From the NCBI GenBank assembly GCA_003542615.1, contig DPKG01000005.1, forward strand, positions 73,175 to 96,290: a DNA stretch of 23,116 nucleotides. Reading direction: 5' to 3'. Positions 1 through 4,997 of this stretch are shown piece by piece. Source of the stretch: Candidatus Shapirobacteria bacterium. Lineage in GTDB: Bacteria; Patescibacteriota; Microgenomatia; UBA12405. A program made the translations under genes and the position numbers. The notes below the pieces were generated by a model, which saw nothing but the letters and a program-made list of their open reading frames with translations, did no database searches and had not been told where the DNA came from. How positions within the stretch are numbered: position 1 is the stretch's first letter; each line of letters starts with the position of its first letter.

Positions 1-1
1 G

Positions 2-751
2 CGTTATTGGACAGACCAAATTGCCCAAACTAATGATTTTCATAAATCGGAAGTGTTGGATTATATCGTGTCAAAATTCGGACGGTTTATTACCAATACA
101 ATGATGAGAAACATCATCGGTCAGTCGACTTCAGCATTTGATTTTAGAAAAGCCATGGATGAGGGAAAAATTTTGATAATTAATTTGGCAAAAGGATCGA
201 TTGGTGAAGAAAATTCATCATTTTTGGGATTGATTTTGATTCCAAAGATTTTGATTGCGGCTATGAGCCGCCAGGACACACCGGAACCAATGCGCCGTGA
301 TTTTTATCTTTATGTTGATGAGTTTCAAAATTTTGCCACCCAGGATTTTGCCATCATTATGTCGGAAGCCAGAAAATATCATTTGAATTTGACGGTGGGA
401 AATCAGTTTATTTCCCAAATGGATGAGGAAATAAAAAATGCAGTTTTCGGAAATGTGGGAACTATTTCAAGTTTCAGAGTCGGTATTTCGGATGCTAATT
501 TTTTGGCGAGGCAATTTCAACCGGAATTTTCGGAGCATGATTTGATGAATTTGCCCATAGGAAACGCTTATTTAAAAACAATGGTTAATAATATTCCTCA
601 AAAGCCTTTTTCGGTGAATATTACGGCGGAAGAAGTTAAGACACCGGGGAATCCGAAGATGTCGGAGATGATTAAGAAATTATCCAGTTTGAAATTTGGT
701 CGACCCAGATCGATTGTGGAAGCGGAAATTGCCAAAAGGGCGAGATTTTAG
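2..751 (+). CDS. VirD4/TraG-like type IV secretion coupling ATPase, C-terminal part (5' truncated by window)
   Basis: This is the C-terminal 249 residues of a hexameric DNA-translocating ATPase of the VirD4/TraG/TraD (TraM-recognition, HerA/FtsK superfamily) type, which feeds DNA or protein into a type IV secretion or pilus machine at the inner membrane. The frame is open to base 2 (RYWTDQIAQT...), so the GTG at 53 is only an internal codon and the start lies upstream. Visible landmarks are a core beta-strand KILIINLAKG, a Walker B strand FYLYVDEFQNF with its acidic Asp-Glu pair, and a following strand with a polar Gln (LTVGNQFISQM), in the order expected after a Walker A that must lie outside the window. 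It converges on the recombinase gene with a 3-nt gap. That neighbour hints at a mobile or formerly mobile region, but CPR genomes also carry such ATPases in pilus-type loci. The family is confident; the exact system is not. Confidence 0.8.
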   Translation, partial: RYWTDQIAQTNDFHKSEVLDYIVSKFGRFITNTMMRNIIGQSTSAFDFRKAMDEGKILIINLAKGSIGEENSSFLGLILIPKILIAAMSRQDTPEPMRRDFYLYVDEFQNFATQDFAIIMSEARKYHLNLTVGNQFISQMDEEIKNAVFGNVGTISSFRVGISDANFLARQFQPEFSEHDLMNLPIGNAYLKTMVNNIPQKPFSVNITAEEVKTPGNPKMSEMIKKLSSLKFGRPRSIVEAEIAKRARF

Positions 752-754
752 GGA

Positions 755-1630
755 TTAAAGCTCTTTTAATTTAATACCTTTTGATTCTTCTTTGGTATCG
801 ATGAGTTCCAAATATTTTTCAGTGGTGGAAATGCGCTTGTGACCGACAATCTGAGAAACAATATCGATAGGTACGCCGGATTTAAGCTGGTAGACGATAA
901 AAGTGTTTCTGAGATCGTTGACTTTGACATCCTGGATGTCGGCTTTTTGAAAATAACGGTTCAGTAAACTTCTGATGTTTCGGGCCAAAAGATGACGTCC
1001 GGTTTTGGTGACAAAAACATTTTTGGAACTGGATTCAAAACGGCCTTCGTCAAGATAGCGTTTGATAGCTAATTTGGCGGAATTGTTGAGAGGAACGGTA
1101 CGTCCGGAGTGGCTTTCATATGGTTCGATGATAATTTCATTTTCTTTGACATTGTCGAGTTTGAAATTTTCGATTTCTTTGATACGGAGACCAGCTTGAA
1201 GCATGAGTTCGACAATGGCAGTAGCCCGGCTGTCGTTTCGGCAGGCGTCACGTAAAGAACGATATTCTATAGGTTTCAATATTTTAGGAAGTTCGTTTTC
1301 GTATTTGGGGTGTTTTATCTCGGTAGAAGGATCTTTTTCGATGACATTTTCCAATTTTAAGAAAGAAAAAAAGTTTTTAATTGAATTGAGCTTTCGGGAA
1401 ATTGACTTGGCGGTATAGTTGTTTTTTTGAAGATCCTTTTTGAATGAATCAATATGTGTAGCCTGGATTGAAGCTACAGTATCCAACTGATGCTGGGTTT
1501 TGAGAAAATTTATTAGTTGGTTGATATCACCTTTGTAAGCTACAATGGTGTTAATAGATTTACCTTTGGTAGCAAGATTATCTGAAAACCTGCCCAAGGC
1601 GTCTTTGAGAGTAATATTTATGTCAGTCAT
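755..1630 (-). CDS. Tyrosine recombinase/integrase, XerC/D-like, with altered active site
   Basis: A 291-aa site-specific recombinase of the phage-integrase/Xer family, a usual Xer length. The N-terminal SAM-like core-binding domain covers about residues 5-95 and the catalytic domain about 115-280. Catalytic positions seen are Arg149 (in LMLQAGLRIKEIE), Arg241 (in VNDLRNTF), His264 (in IVGHKRIS) and the nucleophile Tyr273 (in TTEKYLEL). Two usual residues differ. The His of the HxxR box is Asn238, and in the beta-hairpin just before RTVPL, where the catalytic Lys is expected, the aligned residue is Glu172. Family knowledge says Asn can occur at the HxxR position in some members, so activity is not excluded. 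It may be the chromosome dimer resolvase or an element integrase. It converges on the coupling ATPase and diverges from the FtsB-like gene (84 nt). No clear SD precedes the ATG. Confidence 0.88.
   Translation of the reverse strand: MTDINITLKDALGRFSDNLATKGKSINTIVAYKGDINQLINFLKTQHQLDTVASIQATHIDSFKKDLQKNNYTAKSISRKLNSIKNFFSFLKLENVIEKDPSTEIKHPKYENELPKILKPIEYRSLRDACRNDSRATAIVELMLQAGLRIKEIENFKLDNVKENEIIIEPYESHSGRTVPLNNSAKLAIKRYLDEGRFESSSKNVFVTKTGRHLLARNIRSLLNRYFQKADIQDVKVNDLRNTFIVYQLKSGVPIDIVSQIVGHKRISTTEKYLELIDTKEESKGIKLKEL
1461..1476 (+). repeat. 16-bp exact direct repeat, copy 1 (inside recombinase gene)
   Basis: GCCTGGATTGAAGCTA occurs here, in the N-terminal coding part of the recombinase, and again in the same orientation at 2100-2115 just upstream of the initiator-like tRNA. 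Flanking bases differ. Whether it is an attachment-like core or chance cannot be settled by eye. Confidence 0.5.
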
Positions 1631-1714
1631 TAAGGTTTTAGGTCAAAATTTAATTAGAATAGCTTATAGTAACACAATAGTGGATAATACTCAAGTTCAA
1701 ATTAAGCCAAAAAT

Positions 1715-2074
1715 ATGAAATTTTTAAGGGGTTTTTTGCCTATTTTTGTGGTATCTGTAATATTAGTCTCTACGGTGTATAGAATAGTGAACCAAATAGT
1801 CACTCTGAGTAAGGCCAGGGTGGAAAATAGGGTGTTAATGAGTGAGATTTTGCGATTGGAGGCTGAAAATAAGTCATTATTGAGGAAAATAGAAGAAGCA
1901 AGCAGTTCAGCTTCAAGGGAAGCTAGAATACGGAATGATTTGGGGATGGGAAAAGAGGATGATTACTGGGTTATTATGCCTAAAGACATTACTTTTGATG
2001 ATTTATATCCAAAATATAATCTTGGGGATGTTAAACCGAACTGGTTGGAGTGGGTAGAATTGTTTACAAGATAG
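1715..2074 (+). CDS. FtsB/DivIC/FtsL-like septum formation initiator protein
   Basis: A 119-aa bitopic membrane protein. A short Lys/Arg-flanked N-terminus leads into one membrane segment (about residues 5-27), followed by a heptad-rich coiled coil (about 28-67, with LEAENKSLLRKIEEA) and a small C-terminal domain containing ARIRNDLGMGKEDDYWVIMP. This TM plus coiled-coil plus short-tail design, and the RIRxxLGxxxxDE-like segment, is that of the FtsB/DivIC/FtsL divisome family, which bridges FtsQ/DivIB and FtsW-FtsI at the septum. The gene diverges from the recombinase. A GATAAT box at 1683-1688 would give a leader of about 20 nt, without an SD. The promoter of the downstream tRNA cluster overlaps its last codons. 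Assignment rests on architecture more than on strong sequence motifs. Confidence 0.72.
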   Translation: MKFLRGFLPIFVVSVILVSTVYRIVNQIVTLSKARVENRVLMSEILRLEAENKSLLRKIEEASSSASREARIRNDLGMGKEDDYWVIMPKDITFDDLYPKYNLGDVKPNWLEWVELFTR

Positions 2075-2090
2075 TTAATTGTGTTAGAAT
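2063..2090 (+). promoter_or_regulatory. Promoter of the tRNA cluster
   Basis: A -35-like TTTACA (2063-2068) is 16 nt from a TAGAAT -10 box (2085-2090) that is extended by an upstream TG (TGT-TAGAAT). It sits across the stop codon of the FtsB-like gene and about 40 nt before the first tRNA. This is the clearest two-box promoter in the window. Confidence 0.6.
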
Positions 2091-2099
2091 ACGACAATC

Positions 2100-2115
2100 G
2101 CCTGGATTGAAGCTA
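2100..2115 (+). repeat. 16-bp exact direct repeat, copy 2 (upstream of tRNA-fMet)
   Basis: Identical to 1461-1476 over GCCTGGATTGAAGCTA. It lies in the transcribed 5' leader of the tRNA cluster, 14 nt before the initiator-like tRNA. Its first bases can also pair with GGGGCGG at 2117-2123, so it may simply be part of a leader hairpin. Confidence 0.45.
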
Positions 2116-2129
2116 TGGGGCGGTTGATG

Positions 2130-2199
2130 TGCGGGGTAGTGTACGGCTGCACGTGAGGCTCATAATCTCACAGGCCGGGTTCAACTCCCGGCCCCGCAA
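2130..2199 (+). tRNA. tRNA-Met (CAT), initiator-like, compact
   Basis: The cloverleaf folds with a 7-bp acceptor (2130-2136 with 2192-2198), D stem GTGT/GCAC, anticodon stem TGAGG/TCTCA around loop CTCATAA (anticodon CAT, 2161-2163) and T stem CCGGG/CCCGG around TTCAACT. CCA is not encoded. The GCGGGG acceptor run and the CTCATAA loop match bacterial initiator tRNA. Oddities are a T1:A72 pair where bacterial initiators have a C1xA72 mismatch, an anticodon stem with A-U and G-U pairs in place of three stacked G-C pairs, a D loop of only six bases, and a total length of 70 nt. The tRNA call is strong; the initiator assignment is likely, given a separate elongator Met at 2274. Confidence 0.85.
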
Positions 2200-2205
2200 C
2201 AAAAC

Positions 2206-2240
2206 AGAGAGGTCTCTCGATAGAGGGGCTTTTTTGTTTT
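2206..2240 (+). terminator. Possible weak hairpin/T-tract terminator between tRNAs
   Basis: Just after the first tRNA, CTCT and AGAG arms around CGAT form a short stem, extended imperfectly through G-T and internal-loop positions, followed by T6-G-T5. It resembles an intrinsic terminator with a decayed stem and could instead be a processing hairpin. If it terminates, the two downstream tRNAs need readthrough or another promoter. Confidence 0.35.
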
Positions 2241-2273
2241 TAACGGAGTGGGTTTTGATATAATTCTTTACGC

Positions 2274-2347
2274 GGCAGGGTAGCTCAATTGGTTAGAGCA
2301 CAGCATTCATAACGCTGAGGTCGCGGGTTCAAGTCCCGCCCCTGCTA
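2274..2347 (+). tRNA. tRNA-Met (CAT), elongator
   Basis: A full 74-nt cloverleaf: acceptor GGCAGGG/CCCTGCT (G1-T72 wobble), D arm GCTC...GAGC with GG in the loop, anticodon loop TTCATAA (CAT at 2308-2310), variable AGGTC, T arm GCGGG-TTCAAGT-CCCGC, discriminator A2347, no encoded CCA. The last anticodon-stem pair is an A31xC39 mismatch. CAT could also mark an Ile2 (lysidine) tRNA, but a separate Ile-TAT gene lies 11 nt downstream, so elongator Met is preferred. Confidence 0.88.
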
Positions 2348-2358
2348 CTTAAAAATTT

Positions 2359-2432
2359 GGGTGCATAGCTCAGCTGGTTAGAGCCCCGATCTTATAAGTC
2401 GGTGGTCCTTGGTTCGAATCCAAGTGCACCCA
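2359..2432 (+). tRNA. tRNA-Ile (TAT)
   Basis: A 74-nt cloverleaf: acceptor GGGTGCA/TGCACCC, D arm GCTCAGCTGGTTAGAGC, anticodon stem CCGAT/GTCGG around CTTATAA (anticodon TAT, 2393-2395), variable TGGTC, T arm CTTGG-TTCGAAT-CCAAG, discriminator A, no CCA. A UAU anticodon reads AUA directly; most bacteria instead use a CAU tRNA modified to lysidine by TilS. It ends 15 nt from the convergent trpS stop. Confidence 0.92.
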
Positions 2433-2447
2433 CAAATTATACCTATT

Positions 2448-3455
2448 CTACCTAATTCCCATAGTTTGCAGGACTTCATCTAGGGTTTTTTGGGCTTGGG
2501 AGGCAGCTTTTTGGGAACCACTAGTGATGATATCGTCAATTAAATCCGGTTTTGATTCAAATTTTTGGCGAGTTTGGCGGATAGGATCGAGAAATTTATT
2601 GATGGCGACAGCAAGTTTTTGTTTAACTTCAACATCGCCGACGGTCCCCTTTTGATAACGATCTTTTAGGTCGGCAACTTCGGACTTATTGTCGTTGAAG
2701 GCGTCGTGATAGATAAAAACGGGATTGCCTTCGACTTTGCCCGGATCGGTGGGATGAATACGGTTGGGGTCGGTGTACATGGTTTTGACTTTTTGAAGGA
2801 CAGTGTCGGAATCGTCGGAAAGATAGATACAATTTCCAATTGATTTACTCATTTTGGCCTGACCATCGGTGCCAATAAGGGTGGGAATGTCGCCAATTAA
2901 GGCCTTGGGAATAGGGAAAACTTCTCCAAAAATTTTATTGAAGTCACGGGCGATTTCGCGGGAAATTTCGACATGGGATTCCTGATCCTTACCGACAGGG
3001 ACTAAATTGGCTTTGACCATAAGAATATCGGCAGCCTGAAGGACAGGATAATTTAGGAGCCCTAAAGATGGCTGTTGGATATGGAGATCGTGCATAATTT
3101 CTTTGAGAGTAGGAACTCTTTGAGCTCTGGGGACTGAAATTAAATTTGAAAATATGGTGGCTAAATAGGCAACTTGAGGCACCCGGGACTGCTGATAAAT
3201 GACTGACTTTTCGGGGTCGATACCAATAGAAAGATAATCCAAAACTAATCCCCTGACCCGATCCGGGATAGCGGAAGTTTTGTCTTTGGTAGCGGCGGTA
3301 GTTAGAGTGTGGAGATCAGCAATGATAAAGAAACAATCGTATTGATCTTGAAGTTTGACCCGATTGGCTAGGGTGCCGACATAATGACCTAAATGGAGTG
3401 GACCGGTGGGCCGGTCGCCGGTTAATATTCTTGGTTTTGGTTTTTGATTTTGCAT
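2448..3455 (-). CDS. trpS: Tryptophanyl-tRNA synthetase
   Basis: A class I aminoacyl-tRNA synthetase of 335 aa that charges tRNA-Trp in the cytoplasm; the length is normal for bacterial TrpRS. The first signature is PTGPLHLGHYVG with HLGH at residues 21-24 (HIGH motif), and the second is KMSKS at 201-205 inside GTDGQAKMSKSIGN. The segments AQRVPTLKEIMHDL, LNYPVLQAADILMVKANLVPVGKDQ and HVEISREIARDFN are typical TrpRS core. The start ATG at 3455 gives the expected short N-terminus before the Rossmann strand. Upstream on its strand, TACAAT and TATAAA boxes lie 13 and 3 nt from the ATG and no SD is visible, so a very short leader is likely. It converges on the tRNA cluster and diverges from the 67-aa gene. 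Confidence 0.97.
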   Translation of the reverse strand: MQNQKPKPRILTGDRPTGPLHLGHYVGTLANRVKLQDQYDCFFIIADLHTLTTAATKDKTSAIPDRVRGLVLDYLSIGIDPEKSVIYQQSRVPQVAYLATIFSNLISVPRAQRVPTLKEIMHDLHIQQPSLGLLNYPVLQAADILMVKANLVPVGKDQESHVEISREIARDFNKIFGEVFPIPKALIGDIPTLIGTDGQAKMSKSIGNCIYLSDDSDTVLQKVKTMYTDPNRIHPTDPGKVEGNPVFIYHDAFNDNKSEVADLKDRYQKGTVGDVEVKQKLAVAINKFLDPIRQTRQKFESKPDLIDDIITSGSQKAASQAQKTLDEVLQTMGIR

Positions 3456-3577
3456 AATTTTATATGAAATTGTATCATTTTCCTGACGATATCCCTTGGC
3501 TTCGATCGGAATTGATTTTTTTAAATAGAAATTTTATATTGATGAATAAAATCATAGGATATGTAGGGAGTATGTAG

Positions 3578-3583
3578 TATAAT
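3578..3583 (+). promoter_or_regulatory. TATAAT -10 box, 5 nt before the start codon
   Basis: A perfect TATAAT lies 5 nt upstream of the ATG at 3589, so transcription should begin at or within a base or two of the start codon. The intervening AAGGA is too close to the ATG to act as an ordinary SD. Confidence 0.55.
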
Positions 3584-3588
3584 AAGGA

Positions 3589-3792
3589 ATGGGATTATTT
3601 AGAAAAACAAAAAGTCCGGAAAGTAGTGTGGGAAAATTTGGAGATAGTCTAATTGCTATCAGAAAAGCACAAAAAGAATACTTAGCAAGAGTTGGTATTG
3701 ATATAAATCAAAGACCAATAGGTGTGTTACCACAACTTAGAAAAAGTCCGACAAAAAAGAAAACTTCTTCTGAATCGATTTTCAGAGGTTAA
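3589..3792 (+). CDS. Small basic protein of unknown function (67 aa)
   Basis: I do not recognise this protein. It is 67 aa, rich in Lys, Arg and Ser, with a basic N-terminus (MGLFRKTKSPES), a central amphipathic stretch (DSLIAIRKAQKEYLARVGI) and a basic Lys/Ser-rich C-terminus (SPTKKKTSSESIFRG). There are no membrane segments, cysteines or known motifs. The reading frame is supported by a TATAAT box 5 nt before the ATG, the same arrangement seen at several certain genes here, and by its clean fit between trpS and the L25 promoter. The composition would suit a nucleic-acid or ribosome-associated protein; that is inference only. Confidence 0.6.
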   Translation: MGLFRKTKSPESSVGKFGDSLIAIRKAQKEYLARVGIDINQRPIGVLPQLRKSPTKKKTSSESIFRG

Positions 3793-3798
3793 TAAGTG

Positions 3799-3873
3799 TG
3801 GTAGAATATCGACTAGTTAAAAGACTTGAAGGAAGTAGGATATAACCGAAGGCTTTCGAGTAAAAAGGAAAAA
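3799..3873 (+). promoter_or_regulatory. Extended -10 promoter and 5' leader of the L25 gene
   Basis: TGG-TAGAAT (3799-3807) is an extended -10 element. It would give a leader of about 60 nt, unlike most genes here. The leader contains a small hairpin (CGAA-GGCT-TTCG, about 3848-3859) and ends in AAGGA (3865-3869), four bases before the ATG. A regulatory role of the hairpin is possible but unproven. Confidence 0.45.
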
Positions 3874-4554
3874 ATGGCAAAAGCAAATCCACAAATTAAA
3901 GCAGAACCCAGAACGATCTTGGGTAGAAAAGTTAAGAATTTAAGAAAACAGGGGATTTTACCGGCGACAATATACGGATATGAACTTGATCCAATCTCAA
4001 TTCAAATAAATACAAAAGAGATAGAAAAAGTATTTGACGAAGTAGGTGAGTCGGGTTTGGTGGAAATATTGGTAGAAGATAAAGTATTACCGGTGTTGTT
4101 GAGAAATCCGCAGTATGGTGCCGTTAGTGATGATTTGATGCATATTGACTGTTATAAGGTTAATTTGAAAGAAAAGATTACAGCGACAGTTCCGGTAGAA
4201 TTAATCGGAGAATCACCGGCGGTAAAAGCGGGTAATATTTTAGTTCAAATCAGCAATGAAGTAGAAGTGGAAGCACTTCCGGCTGATTTACCGGATAATT
4301 TTGAAATAGATATCAGTATATTAGAAGATTTGGAACAAGTAATTACGGTGGCCGATATTAAAATCGGAACGGATAAAGTAGAAATGGTAACTCCTGGTGA
4401 CCAGGTTATCGTAAAACTGGAAGAACCTAAAGAAGAGGAAGAACCGTTACCTACAGAGGAAGAGGTGGCTCCTGGTGATGTACCGGCAACCGAACAAAAA
4501 GGTGAAACCGAAGAGGGCGGAGAAGCTAAGGCTGAAGAGGAAAAAGCTGAATAA
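3874..4554 (+). CDS. rplY: Ribosomal protein bL25 (CTC/TL5 type)
   Basis: The 5S-rRNA-binding protein of the large subunit, in its long CTC/TL5 form, 226 aa. Residues about 5-92 form the L25 RNA-binding domain (RTILGRKVKNLRKQGILPATIYG, then RNPQYGAVSDDLMHIDCYKV). Residues about 95-185 are the second beta domain (ATVPVELIGESPAVKAG...VEALPADLPDNFEIDISIL). A very acidic Glu-rich tail follows (about 190-226). A TTG at 3826 would add 16 residues, but ATG 3874 is preferred: MAKA... is a normal L25 start, AAGGA sits just upstream, and the extra segment overlaps the leader hairpin. The last 29 nt overlap the convergent TPR gene. The acidic tail is common in CTC-type proteins. Confidence 0.93.
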   Translation: MAKANPQIKAEPRTILGRKVKNLRKQGILPATIYGYELDPISIQINTKEIEKVFDEVGESGLVEILVEDKVLPVLLRNPQYGAVSDDLMHIDCYKVNLKEKITATVPVELIGESPAVKAGNILVQISNEVEVEALPADLPDNFEIDISILEDLEQVITVADIKIGTDKVEMVTPGDQVIVKLEEPKEEEEPLPTEEEVAPGDVPATEQKGETEEGGEAKAEEEKAE

Positions 4555-4996
4555 GAGATTCCAAATCAGTTCTGACAGGATCGAGTTTTTGGGCTTGAGT
4601 CAGGGCATCACGGGCTTTGGTTGTGTTGCCGATGAGTAGGTAATATTGTGATAACTGAATCCAATCGTCTGGAGTTTTGTTGGGTTTGGTCATTAGTTGA
4701 TTTAAGTTTTTTTTGACAATTTCCGGTTGGTGGCTGTCTTTGTAGTATGAATAATCAGATAGATCTAGTTGGGGTTCTAATTTGGCGGCACCGGCCCAAT
4801 CCCCTGCCTGGGCATAAATTTGCCAAAGTTGAAGACGACCAATATATTGTTCACCTTTTGAAAGTGAAGCCATTTTTCGTTTGGCAGTCAGAATAGGATT
4901 TGAAGGATTCAGATAAAGAAAATATGAATTTAAAATTATCAGACCAGAAAGTAGGCCGATGCCTAAATAAAACAAACTAACTTTTTTAAGACTCAT
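4526..4996 (-). CDS. Membrane-anchored TPR-like protein
   Basis: A 156-aa protein with one N-terminal membrane helix (about residues 7-29, SLFYLGIGLLSGLIILNSYFLYL) and a soluble helical remainder. Residues about 108-145 read as a tetratricopeptide unit (PDDWIQLSQYYLLIGNTTKARDALTQAQKLDP), with a possible weaker helical pair before it. TPR units act as protein-protein scaffolds; the partner is unknown. The ATG lies 1 nt after the valS stop, so it is almost certainly the last gene of a valS transcript; no SD is visible. Its 3' end overlaps the convergent L25 gene by 29 nt, so its last nine codons are antisense to the L25 acidic tail. Confidence 0.75.
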   Translation of the reverse strand: MSLKKVSLFYLGIGLLSGLIILNSYFLYLNPSNPILTAKRKMASLSKGEQYIGRLQLWQIYAQAGDWAGAAKLEPQLDLSDYSYYKDSHQPEIVKKNLNQLMTKPNKTPDDWIQLSQYYLLIGNTTKARDALTQAQKLDPVRTDLESLIQLFPLQP

Positions 4997-4997
4997 A

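Noticed and set aside
752..1640. Complete integrative element bounded by att sites
   Set aside because: Only the recombinase and a partial coupling ATPase are visible; no relaxase, cargo or clear element ends. The 16-bp repeat alone is not enough.
3826..3873. Upstream TTG start extending L25 by 16 residues
   Set aside because: The extension covers the leader hairpin and SD; MAKA... at 3874 with AAGGA upstream matches L25 starts.
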